Source of the DNA: an uncultured Eubacteriales bacterium
GTDB taxonomy: Bacteria > Bacillota > Clostridia > UBA1381 > UBA9506
Length of the DNA: 13,679 nucleotides
Assembly: GCA_902478395.1 (NCBI GenBank)
Contig: CABSKZ010000045.1
Location: 1 to 13,679, forward strand
Direction: 5' to 3'
Part shown: positions 1-7,488 of the stretch, piece after piece
Position numbering within the stretch: position 1 is the stretch's first letter
Layout: the number at the start of each line of letters is the position of its first letter
Program-made: the position numbers and the translations under genes
The notes under the pieces: model-generated
What the model saw: the letters and a program-made list of their open reading frames with translations, nothing else
Told to the model about the DNA's origin: nothing
Databases searched by the model: none

Positions 1-663
1 GTTCAGCAGGGATACGAGGTCAATCTCATAATAGCTTCCCGAATCGAACTCGCTCCAGCCGCGCCGGAACCGTTTTTCCAGAAACATCCTGATGGAACGT
101 TTTACACGGTGCAGGCGCTGTGCGCCCGTTTCTCCGTCGAAGAACACATCGTCAGGAAACAGCTCCGCCGCAATCAGCTCAGAGGATAGATAACAAATCT
201 TGTGGTTTTCACTCATAGGCTCATGGTAGGGGGCGAATTCCGATTCCAGCAGCATTTCCTTCACCCGTGCCCAAACCGCATCGTCCACTTTGATTTTACC
301 CTTAAACTGCGCATAGAACCGTATCAGCTCATTAATGACGAAATCATCCACGACGATAAAGCGGCCTTTTCCGCTTTTATCCTCCGCGGCCTTTAAGTCC
401 ATGGTGCGTTCGAGCACGGCGTTATAATCCGCCTCCGGCCGCACTGCCATTTTGCTCATCCAGTTTCCCGCCTCAAAATGTGCGAGCAGCGGCCTGCCTC
501 CGAACTGTTCTTTATAACGGATTTGAGGCAGGGCGCGAAACCCTACCTCCGTAAAATCCACTCCTGCCGCGTCAAACGCAGGCACAGCATCCTCAGTCTG
601 ATCCGCAGCAAACCGCAGCGCCCGTTTCTGCACGTCTCTTAGTTCATACCCCAAATCCAACAT
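1..663 (-). CDS. Cytoplasmic paralogue of the 980-aa putative polysaccharide-active enzyme (N-terminal 221 aa; 3' end beyond window)
   Basis: The frame is open from the ATG at 663-661 to the left edge, so only the first 221 residues are visible and the stop lies outside. An AGGAGAG Shine-Dalgarno (670-676) sits 6 nt before the ATG, and the preceding binding-protein gene stops 14 bp upstream, so this is the fourth gene of the transporter operon and is probably translationally coupled. The N-terminus (MLDLGYELRD) has no signal peptide or membrane segment, so the product should be cytoplasmic. Residues 151-154 are SENH, residues 205-212 are EFDSGSYY, followed by a DL pair. By hand this stretch aligns with residues 425-488 of the secreted 980-aa protein at about 27 identities in 65 positions. 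From memory, SENH followed by an E-x-x-S...Y motif occurs in a widespread family of largely uncharacterised alpha/alpha-toroid carbohydrate-active proteins. Inference: it degrades imported oligosaccharides. No precise reaction can be given. Confidence 0.8.
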   Translation of the reverse strand, partial: MLDLGYELRDVQKRALRFAADQTEDAVPAFDAAGVDFTEVGFRALPQIRYKEQFGGRPLLAHFEAGNWMSKMAVRPEADYNAVLERTMDLKAAEDKSGKGRFIVVDDFVINELIRFYAQFKGKIKVDDAVWARVKEMLLESEFAPYHEPMSENHKICYLSSELIAAELFPDDVFFDGETGAQRLHRVKRSIRMFLEKRFRRGWSEFDSGSYYEIDLVSLLN

Positions 664-677
664 GTTTCTCTCTCCTA

Positions 678-2258
678 TTACTCAAATGTCTTATACCATC
701 CGTTTGCCGCTTCCACCATTTTGTCTCCGCCGTTCTGCTTCCATTCTGAAACGAAGGTGTCGAAATAGTCAACCGGCTTTTCTCCGGTAATAATCTCAAC
801 ATATACCTGTTCGCGGTTTTTGTCAAGCAGTGCGCTATATTTTGAGATTTCATCCAATTCTACCGGAAGCTCATTATAAATTTGTGCAAAATTGGTATGC
901 TCCTCAGCCCATTCATATTTCTTCTGCGTCACGGTGTCCGCCTCGCTGATTCTCCATTCCACCGGATAGAGGCCGCCGAGCGAGAAAATGTTGTTTGCAC
1001 CGATTTTCGCCTTATCTGCTGAACCTGTAAAGCCTTCGTTCGAAACAATCATGTTCAGGGCTTCGTCGCGGTGCCAGTGCTCGCCTTCAAAACCATAGAC
1101 AGAGATATTATACAGGTCCTTGTCCGTGTTGATGGTGTTGATAATTTCCAGAATCTTTTTCAGCTTCGCTTCATCCTTGGCAAGCTGTTTGCCGAATACA
1201 ATGCCGCCCATGCTCATCGTTCCGCCGCCGAAGTTCCCATATACATCGCCCGTTCCCTTCGGAGGCTGGCCTACCGCATAGGTCGCGTTTTCACCCGCAA
1301 TTTTCTTAAAGTCCTGATAGAAGGTACTGCCCGGATCTCCCTCCGCGACCGGCGGACAGACGTGGTAGTACATACCGTTCGCTGTGTATCCAATTCTCCC
1401 GTTCAAAAATGCCTGGGAGTTCGACCAGTGTCCTCCCGTATTTTCCCCAGTGAGAAATTCCGGGTCGATAATGCCATCCGCATACCATTTGGAAAGCGTC
1501 CTCAGTGCCTCTTTCATTTCCGGCTGAACGCCAGCGTACAATAATTCGCCGTTCTTTTCCTTCCACATCGCGTTCGTGGAGGTCATGTCGCGCGGGAGGA
1601 AACCAAATGCACCGAAAACGCTGTTGTAAATTCCTTTATCAGACAGGCCGTAAGTATCCTTGACGCCATTGCCGTCCGGGTCGTCGTTACGGAATTTATA
1701 GAAGGCTTCCTCGTATTCGGAAAGCGTTTCCGGAATTTTGTTGATGCCGACTTTTTTCAGCCAGTCATCGCGCCACACGGAGGCGATATGATATTTGTTG
1801 TTATAGTTATAGGTCGGGATGCCATAGTTTACGCCATCAATTTTAGAATACTTCCAGTTCTCCGGGTCGTACCCGTCCACCACGTCGGCAATTTTCGGCG
1901 CATATTTGCGGATGGTTTCCTCGCTTACCTCTGTGATGATGTCCTGATCCACATATTTATAGAAGGCCTTCGCGCTCATCGCCATAAATACATCCGGAAT
2001 CTCGCCCGTTGCAAACCGGATGTTGAGCAGTTCATCCCACTTGCTGCGCTCTATGTACCACACGTTGAAATCCACATTGAACATGTCCTCAAAATACTTC
2101 TCTACCGGGGAATCCTTATCCATCGGTCCGGCGGAAAACATCAGCCAGTCAATGGTCATCCGTTCGTCCTCGTTGCTCGCACTTTTGTTGCAGCCGGCAA
2201 ACATGCCGCACAGCATCGTCACTGCAAGAATTGTGCACACTAGTTTTTTCAGCTTCAT
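678..2258 (-). CDS. Extracellular solute-binding lipoprotein of an LplA/YtcQ-type oligosaccharide ABC transporter
   Basis: This 526-aa protein captures sugar oligomers outside the membrane and hands them to the two permeases encoded just upstream. A charged MKLKK start, a hydrophobic core and the lipobox FAGC place the lipidated cysteine at residue 23. The mature part is a long family-1-type binding protein (over 500 aa, where simple sugar binders have about 400), typical of the LplA/YtcQ group. Residues 193-198 read DPDGNG, the EF-hand-like calcium loop characteristic of that group. GIPTYNYNN (146-154), WRDDWLKKVGI (162-172) and aromatic-rich stretches fit a glycan-binding cleft. An AGGAGGGT Shine-Dalgarno lies 7 nt before the ATG. 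A 79-bp gap separates it from permease 2, and 14 bp separate it from the next gene. Relatives bind rhamnogalacturonan- or uronate-derived oligosaccharides, but the ligand here is unknown. Confidence 0.93.
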   Translation of the reverse strand: MKLKKLVCTILAVTMLCGMFAGCNKSASNEDERMTIDWLMFSAGPMDKDSPVEKYFEDMFNVDFNVWYIERSKWDELLNIRFATGEIPDVFMAMSAKAFYKYVDQDIITEVSEETIRKYAPKIADVVDGYDPENWKYSKIDGVNYGIPTYNYNNKYHIASVWRDDWLKKVGINKIPETLSEYEEAFYKFRNDDPDGNGVKDTYGLSDKGIYNSVFGAFGFLPRDMTSTNAMWKEKNGELLYAGVQPEMKEALRTLSKWYADGIIDPEFLTGENTGGHWSNSQAFLNGRIGYTANGMYYHVCPPVAEGDPGSTFYQDFKKIAGENATYAVGQPPKGTGDVYGNFGGGTMSMGGIVFGKQLAKDEAKLKKILEIINTINTDKDLYNISVYGFEGEHWHRDEALNMIVSNEGFTGSADKAKIGANNIFSLGGLYPVEWRISEADTVTQKKYEWAEEHTNFAQIYNELPVELDEISKYSALLDKNREQVYVEIITGEKPVDYFDTFVSEWKQNGGDKMVEAANGWYKTFE

Positions 2259-2337
2259 AAAAATACCCTCCTATTATTTGTATATTCAACGCTCCCTGCC
2301 GCGCCATGCGGCGGAAGTCTTTACTCACTCCGCCGCG

Positions 2338-3219
2338 TCAGCCCTTTAATGAGCCGACCATGACGCCTTTGACAAAATATTTCTGTAAGAACGGGTAAAC
2401 GCACATAATCGGTAAAATAGTGACGATTACCGTTGCCGCCTTGATGGATTCCGCAGCCGGCTCAATCGTTGTACCCGAGGTCGCCTCAAAGTTGATGAAT
2501 TCCGACGAGCCCTCTAAAATGATACGCCGCAGGACAACCTGTAAAACATATTTATCCGTATCGCGGATGTAGAGCAGGCATGGGAACCATGAATTCCACA
2601 GGGCGACTGCCGTCCACAGCGCAACCGTCGCAATGATGGACATAGAAAGCGGGATGACGATGCGGAACAGAATCTGGATGTCGTTCGCCCCGTCGATTTT
2701 GGCCGATTCTTCGATGCTGTCCGGCAGAGACATGTAAAAGTTCCTGACAATCAGCATGTTAAAGGTGTTGACCAGCGATGGCAGAATCAGAGACAGCCGG
2801 TTGTCGATTAAACCCAAATTGCGGATTAAAATGTAGTTTGGAATCATTCCGCCGGTAAAGAACATGGTAAACACGATAATCCCGGTCCAGAACCCGCGGT
2901 GCATCAGATATTTTTTTGAGAGCGGATACGCTGCCAGAACGGAAACCAGCACCGTCATGAGCGTACCTGCCACTGTAATGAGGATGGAGTTGGCAAACCC
3001 CTTCCAGATATAGTCCGCCTCAAACACCTTCTGATAGGAATCGAAATGGAATTCCGTCGGGAAAAGGTGCAGTCCCAGCTGGCTTGCCACCTCCGGTGCG
3101 GAGAACGACATGGTGATGAGGTTCAAAAAGGGGACTAGCGTTATTATAGCAAAAAGCAGCATAAAAAGATAGTTGAAACAGTCAAAAATCCTGCTGCCAA
3201 TACTTTCCTTAATTCTCAT
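2338..3219 (-). CDS. lplC: Carbohydrate ABC transporter permease, LplC/YtcP type
   Basis: This 293-aa inner-membrane permease is the second half of the heterodimeric channel. I take the ATG at 3219-3217 as the start because a GGAAGGGAG Shine-Dalgarno lies 6 nt upstream and the protein then begins MRIKESIGSR and runs straight into the first membrane helix. An in-frame ATG at 3276 would add 19 residues and overlap the upstream permease, and is less likely. The cytoplasmic EAA loop that docks the ATPase is visible as EESAKIDGA (170-178) followed by an IP pair at 189-190. The C-terminus GVMVGSLKG preceded by VYPFLQKYF is a hallmark of the LplC/YtcP branch. The gap to permease 1 is 22 bp, so the two are certainly co-transcribed. 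The symbol is a family-level assignment. Confidence 0.94.
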   Translation of the reverse strand: MRIKESIGSRIFDCFNYLFMLLFAIITLVPFLNLITMSFSAPEVASQLGLHLFPTEFHFDSYQKVFEADYIWKGFANSILITVAGTLMTVLVSVLAAYPLSKKYLMHRGFWTGIIVFTMFFTGGMIPNYILIRNLGLIDNRLSLILPSLVNTFNMLIVRNFYMSLPDSIEESAKIDGANDIQILFRIVIPLSMSIIATVALWTAVALWNSWFPCLLYIRDTDKYVLQVVLRRIILEGSSEFINFEATSGTTIEPAAESIKAATVIVTILPIMCVYPFLQKYFVKGVMVGSLKG

Positions 3220-3241
3220 GATTTTCTCCCTTCCTTCCGCA

Positions 3242-4198
3242 TTACCAGATACCGTAGTCGCCCAGCCGTTTCGCAACGGTGTTGGCCAGTATAATCATAA
3301 CGAATGAAATTACATTTTTAAACAAATCGACCGCTGCCGCGAAGCTGTATTCCATGTCCACGATACCCATTCTGTATACGTATGTGCTGATGACGTCCGC
3401 TACACTGTACACCGAGGAGTTGTACATGTTGAAAATCTGGTCGAAGTTGTCGTTGATAATCTTTCCGATTGCCATAATCAGCATAATCGATACAATCGGC
3501 AAAATAGAAGGCAGCGTAATGTGCGCCATCTTTTTGAAACGCCCTGCCCCGTCGATGGTAGCCGCCTCGTAAAGCTGCGTGTCGATTCCGGTCAGCGCCG
3601 CCAGATAGATGATGGAGTTCCAACCCATCTCCTTCCAGATGTTTGACGCAACCAGTACCCAGCGGAACCAGTGCTTATCCGCCATAAAGTGAATCGGTTC
3701 AAATCCCATCGCCATTAAAATGTAGTTGACGATGCCTCTTGTCGGGGAGAGGATTTCGATAAAAATCCCCGAGAGCACAATCCAGGAAAGAAAGTGCGGT
3801 ATGTAGCTGATGGTCTGGATAGTCCGTTTATAGGCGTTGTGCCGGATTTCATTCAGAAACAGCGCGAATATCAGCGGCATCGGGAACCCGAATATCAGCT
3901 GCATAAAGCTAATGGTAAAGGTGTTGCCCAAAACGTTTAAAAAGTCGGGGCTTGAGAGGAACATTTTAAAATTTTCAAGTCCCACCCAGGGGCTTCCCCA
4001 GATTCCCTGGCTGAAACGGAAATCCTTGAACGCAATAATCAGCCCGTACATCGGCCCGTAATGGAACACGACATAATAAATGATTGCGGGCAGAAGTGCG
4101 AGAAACAGATACCGCTGTTTGTAATACCCTTCCAGCGTCCGCCTGACTGGATTCGCTTTTCCGGTTGGCCTTGCTTCCAGTGCTTGCATTTTTCTCAT
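3242..4198 (-). CDS. lplB: Carbohydrate ABC transporter permease, LplB/YteP type
   Basis: This 318-aa inner-membrane permease is the first gene of the minus-strand operon. An AAAGGAG Shine-Dalgarno (4209-4215) lies 10 nt before the ATG at 4198; a second ATG three codons in would be 19 nt away, so the first is preferred. After a basic cytoplasmic N-terminus the first helix starts near residue 30 (YLFLALLPAI). FKDFRFSQGIWGSPWVGLENF (from 57) is the periplasmic-side segment typical of LplB/YteP. The EAA loop is perfect: EAATIDGAG (211-219) with an LP pair at 229-230. The protein ends GDYGIW. No ATP-binding subunit is encoded in the window; members of this class usually share an MsmK-type ATPase encoded elsewhere. 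Strong sigma-A type promoter elements lie directly upstream. The symbol is a family-level assignment. Confidence 0.94.
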   Translation of the reverse strand: MRKMQALEARPTGKANPVRRTLEGYYKQRYLFLALLPAIIYYVVFHYGPMYGLIIAFKDFRFSQGIWGSPWVGLENFKMFLSSPDFLNVLGNTFTISFMQLIFGFPMPLIFALFLNEIRHNAYKRTIQTISYIPHFLSWIVLSGIFIEILSPTRGIVNYILMAMGFEPIHFMADKHWFRWVLVASNIWKEMGWNSIIYLAALTGIDTQLYEAATIDGAGRFKKMAHITLPSILPIVSIMLIMAIGKIINDNFDQIFNMYNSSVYSVADVISTYVYRMGIVDMEYSFAAAVDLFKNVISFVMIILANTVAKRLGDYGIW

Positions 4199-4230
4199 TC
4201 TGCTTAAACTCCTTTCGTTTTTCTGGCTTT

Positions 4231-4260
4231 AGTATACCACTCCGTTTCCCTGCAAGGCAA
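4231..4260 (-). promoter_or_regulatory. Promoter of the transporter operon (extended -10)
   Basis: On the minus strand TTGCCT (4260-4255) is followed after 18 nt by TATACT (4236-4231), and the -10 is preceded by TGG, giving an extended -10 element. Transcription would begin around 4224, leaving a leader of roughly 26 nt that contains the AAAGGAG ribosome site. The match is by eye to the sigma-A consensus. Confidence 0.6.
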
Positions 4261-4480
4261 TGATAGCATTTTTTTATTATGTACACTTTTTTGTCATACC
4301 TCCCCAGCAGACGCAATTCCAGCCGTTTGTTTCCATAAAATCTAAAAACAACAGATGGACAATTTATTTGATTCCCTGACGCTTTTGCATTTTTTCCGCA
4401 CTTCTTTGTTTCTACAAGAAAGCTTCCTTTGCGGCATATAAAAAATGATAAATTTTTGTTTTCATATCCCACTTTTTGCT

Positions 4481-4512
4481 TTGACCTTGCCAATCCGAAT
4501 TCCTTTTATTAT
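4481..4512 (+). promoter_or_regulatory. Candidate promoter of the 980-aa secreted enzyme
   Basis: TTGACC (4481-4486) matches the -35 consensus in five of six positions. The -10 is ambiguous: TTTATT (4505-4510) gives an 18-nt spacer, and TATTAT (4507-4512) looks better but needs a 20-nt spacer. The start of transcription would fall near 4518, a short distance before the Shine-Dalgarno at 4534. Confidence 0.4.
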
Positions 4513-4533
4513 GATAAAACCATCCATATAATC

Positions 4534-4540
4534 AGGAGGT
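4534..4540 (+). promoter_or_regulatory. Consensus ribosome binding site that sets the start of the 980-aa gene
   Basis: AGGAGGT is a full match to the anti-Shine-Dalgarno and lies 5 nt before the ATG at 4546. The protein from this ATG begins with a normal signal peptide. Starting at the upstream in-frame ATG (4429) would place 39 unlikely residues before it and would run through the candidate promoter. Confidence 0.85.
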
Positions 4541-4545
4541 CCGCC

Positions 4546-7488
4546 ATGAAACCAAAAAGGAATCCTAACCGCATGAAAAAATATTGCTCCCTGCTGCTCT
4601 GCCTCTGCCTGTGTGCAAGCCCTGTCATTTTCCCGAGAAAGACAGCAGGCGCAGCCGATTTGCCGGTGCAGAAGCTGTTGCTCGAATCCTTTGAAGGCAC
4701 ACCGTCCCTTTCCGTTCCGGAAGGGAGCATCACCGAATTTGAGGGCAATCGGGTCCTTGCGCTTTCCGACACACTCACCGGCACGCTCTATACTCCGCCG
4801 ACGAAGCAGTACCGCGTATCCGGCAGTTTCCGTGTCAACAGCCTCAGCGGGAACCGAAGCTGTCTAGAGGTCATTCCGCGCCGCAGAACCGCGCCGGAAA
4901 ACTATTTTGGCGGCGAACGCGGCATTCCGTTCGCGCTGGATTTACAAAAACAATATCTCCGCATCGGCGCACAGGAAGGGCCGGATTTATCCGTCCCCTC
5001 CGGCATATGGCATACATTTTCCGTCGCTGTTCTGGATAATCTGGGCATCTTCTCGGTAAACGGCGTCACCATGTGCGCCGAAATTCCCAGCTGGTCCGGT
5101 GGATTTGCACTGCGGGCCGAGGGTGCTGAAATTCTGTTCGATGACATCCGCGTAGAAAAAATTCTCGCCAACACCAGCGCTACAGCTTCTCCCGTTTCAC
5201 TCAGGCCTTTAGTGGACGCACTGCATATCAGCCCGTACGAAGCGGTTTCTTATGTCTCCGCTGCCGGAATTGTAGCGGAATATGCTGACGGAACCGTTTC
5301 CGCAGTCACGCCGGATTCCGTTTCCATCTCCGGCAGTGCCGTAACGGAGCTTTCTGAGGGGTACGCAAGATTTGCCTCCTCCGGAACGTACGCCGTCGGG
5401 GCGGATACCCTGCGCGTTCCGCTTTCCGTCACCGTCGATTCCGAAGGCATGACGGAGGAGGAATATCTGGCAAATACCCTGTATAAACGAAGGGACAATG
5501 CCTTGTACCACGGGGCATCCGCCTGGCTTTCCGGCATTTCGGAGTCCATCGCCGGCACGGCGCATCTTTTGTATATGACCGCACCCATCTCACTCTATCC
5601 GCGCTCCCAAAACTGGGATTCCGCTGTTTCCTTTTTATATAGCCTGCTTCAAGATACCAAACCGGCGGAGCGCGGAACCGGCGCGGAGGATTTTATCGTC
5701 CTCGCACTGCTGCATTGCTGCTATCTCCCGCCATCTGTCAACATTTCTGAAGAGGTGAAAACTCCGCTCACCAATTACCTAAAGAAGCTGGACTATTCCA
5801 ACCCCTCCGAGGTACTCAGCGAAAACCACCGCATCACCTACTATGCCGCCGCAAATCTCGCGTTCAGCCTGTGGCCGGACAACGTGTGGTACAACGGCCT
5901 GTCCACCGCGCAGAACAAAATCCGCTACCGCGACTATATCACCCAATGGGCGGAACGGCGGCTTAAATTCGGCATGGGCGAATACGACTCAGGCTACTAC
6001 GGCGTGGATCTTGCCGCTTTGGAATCGCTCTATACCTGGACAGACGATTACACGGTGAAGAAAGCGGCCTACGAGATGCTCTGCTACCTCTATACCGACC
6101 TGTGTGAGGATTCGGGCGGCTCCCTCATCGGCGGCCCCCAGTCCCGCATCTATTTCAATACGGAGGAATCGAAAAAATTCTCTGTGCTCGATATGGTATT
6201 CGACGCGAAAATCACCCCAGGAGCTGAAGTCTATCTGCAAATGCTCCCGCTGCTCGATTCTGCCTTTCTCCCGCCGGAAGGCCTGTTTACGCTGATGCGC
6301 AACCCGAACAAACGGCATGTCAGCATCGAACACAGAAAAATCTATGAACTGCCGGACGACGCAGCCATAACAGATTCCATCGTGAAATACACCTATGTTA
6401 CATCGAACTATACGGTCGGCAGCCTGGTCCGTCAGGATGATATTCTGGAAAAAGCCACCCTCCGCGGTGACAAGTATTATATTTCAACCGGAACCTACCA
6501 GAACCCCACCCGTGTTGCGCCGAATTTTTCAGATATGTCCTTCGCTGCAAGCATTGGGAACGACCCGCTTTGCACCATTACAGAAAGTCATCCCGGAGCG
6601 GCAGGGTACACAGATACCAAATCTGCTCACGCCTATTTCGCCGGCGATCACGGCTGTGGTTGTTCTGCTTATACACAGCACGAGAACACCGTTCTTGGGA
6701 TGCGAAACATCCAAAAAGCCGACACCGCGGACTTTACCCACTTTTGGATAAACCGAAACGCCTTTGAAACCGTCGAGGAGGAGGACGGCTGGATTTTTCT
6801 GTCCCACAAGGGTATATTCGCCGCCCTCCGCCCGCTGAAGGACAACCAACTTTCCGGACAAAAGGCTTATGAATGGGGCAGCGCGGACGAAATGTACGTC
6901 GGACTCCCTCTCTCGCAGACGGAGGTGAAGGTCAAATCCAGGCAAACCGCTTTCGTGATGGAGCTGGCGGATAAGCTCGATTTTCCCGGCAGTTTTGATG
7001 AATTCAAGGCCAGGATGAAACAAAACGCAATCTCCTACAGCGGCGATGTGCTGTCCTACACCAACCTGAAAGGCCATACGCTCACACTAAACGGCAAAAC
7101 AGGCGCACAGACACTGGACGGCCAGCCGGTTTCCTATGAAGATGCAAACACTGAGCAGTCCCCCTTTCTGAACGCGCAATGGGGCAGCACCACCAAAACC
7201 TACACCTGCTATGCCTCTCGTTTTTCAACGCCGCAGGATTGTTACCTTTCCGCTGTGCGAACGGGGAAAGATACTATCCGCCTCGACGCCGTGTCCGACA
7301 CAGCAGCGGTGTACGCGGCACTTTATGACAAAGATGGAATTCTGCTGACCACCCTCCAGCTTGGCAGCACTTCCGGCACGGAGCTGAACCTGTCAGCACT
7401 GTCGGGCTGCTCCGCTGTCAAACTGTTTGCCTTCGACTCCCCAGACACGCTCCGCCCGCTGACGGGTGCTCTGAAAATCCCTGTTTAA
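4546..7488 (+). CDS. Secreted multidomain putative polysaccharide-active enzyme (alpha/alpha-toroid, SENH family)
   Basis: This 980-aa exported protein has a Sec signal peptide (basic residues 1-12, a cysteine-rich hydrophobic core CSLLLCLCLC, cleavage expected after AGA at 34-36). Residues about 41-207 resemble a concanavalin/laminin-G-like beta-sandwich opening with LLLESFEG and closing with FDDIRVEKI. Residues about 215-297 look like an Ig/Big-type domain. A helical region from about 305 to 585 carries SENH (425-428) and EYDSGYY (479-485), then GGPQSRIY (529-536). From about 590 onward it is mostly beta, including a DHGCGCS stretch (701-707), and it ends in a module with VKLF (958-961), DS and LRPL. 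The helical core is shared with the truncated gene at the left edge. Toroidal lyases such as PL5 use an Asn-His pair plus Arg and Tyr; N427, H428, R471/R472 and Y484/Y485 could play those roles, but that is inference. The family is uncharacterised as far as I know, and a hydrolase is possible. There is no wall anchor. Confidence 0.8.
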   Translation: MKPKRNPNRMKKYCSLLLCLCLCASPVIFPRKTAGAADLPVQKLLLESFEGTPSLSVPEGSITEFEGNRVLALSDTLTGTLYTPPTKQYRVSGSFRVNSLSGNRSCLEVIPRRRTAPENYFGGERGIPFALDLQKQYLRIGAQEGPDLSVPSGIWHTFSVAVLDNLGIFSVNGVTMCAEIPSWSGGFALRAEGAEILFDDIRVEKILANTSATASPVSLRPLVDALHISPYEAVSYVSAAGIVAEYADGTVSAVTPDSVSISGSAVTELSEGYARFASSGTYAVGADTLRVPLSVTVDSEGMTEEEYLANTLYKRRDNALYHGASAWLSGISESIAGTAHLLYMTAPISLYPRSQNWDSAVSFLYSLLQDTKPAERGTGAEDFIVLALLHCCYLPPSVNISEEVKTPLTNYLKKLDYSNPSEVLSENHRITYYAAANLAFSLWPDNVWYNGLSTAQNKIRYRDYITQWAERRLKFGMGEYDSGYYGVDLAALESLYTWTDDYTVKKAAYEMLCYLYTDLCEDSGGSLIGGPQSRIYFNTEESKKFSVLDMVFDAKITPGAEVYLQMLPLLDSAFLPPEGLFTLMRNPNKRHVSIEHRKIYELPDDAAITDSIVKYTYVTSNYTVGSLVRQDDILEKATLRGDKYYISTGTYQNPTRVAPNFSDMSFAASIGNDPLCTITESHPGAAGYTDTKSAHAYFAGDHGCGCSAYTQHENTVLGMRNIQKADTADFTHFWINRNAFETVEEEDGWIFLSHKGIFAALRPLKDNQLSGQKAYEWGSADEMYVGLPLSQTEVKVKSRQTAFVMELADKLDFPGSFDEFKARMKQNAISYSGDVLSYTNLKGHTLTLNGKTGAQTLDGQPVSYEDANTEQSPFLNAQWGSTTKTYTCYASRFSTPQDCYLSAVRTGKDTIRLDAVSDTAAVYAALYDKDGILLTTLQLGSTSGTELNLSALSGCSAVKLFAFDSPDTLRPLTGALKIPV

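Larger units (their letters stand above)
4199..4545. promoter_or_regulatory. Divergent control region between transporter operon and secreted-enzyme gene
   Basis: This 347-bp, visibly AT-rich region contains no credible gene. It holds promoters facing both ways (listed separately), the Shine-Dalgarno of each first gene, and a long AT-rich middle (about 4262-4460) with T-tracts on both sides of a TGTACA palindrome (4280-4285). The layout lets one regulator control import and extracellular breakdown together. I found no convincing CcpA site or long palindromic operator. Confidence 0.7.

Noticed and set aside
1071..1544. Long open frame on the plus strand opposite the binding-protein gene, and similar frames at 1788-2243 and 2020-2349
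   Set aside because: They are antisense to a gene with an intact lipobox, calcium loop and family length, and have no recognisable domain or ribosome site.
3220..3276. Longer start for permease 2 overlapping permease 1
   Set aside because: No good ribosome site upstream; GGAAGGGAG sits 6 nt before the ATG at 3219 and that start gives the usual family length.
4429..4545. N-terminal extension of the secreted enzyme from an upstream in-frame ATG
   Set aside because: It would put 39 residues before a normal signal peptide, has no ribosome site, and runs through the candidate promoter. AGGAGGT directly precedes the ATG at 4546.
6529..7077. 182-aa minus-strand frame opposite the secreted enzyme, and the 184-aa frame at 7867-8421
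   Set aside because: Antisense shadows of GC-biased coding sequence with no domain, signal or start context.
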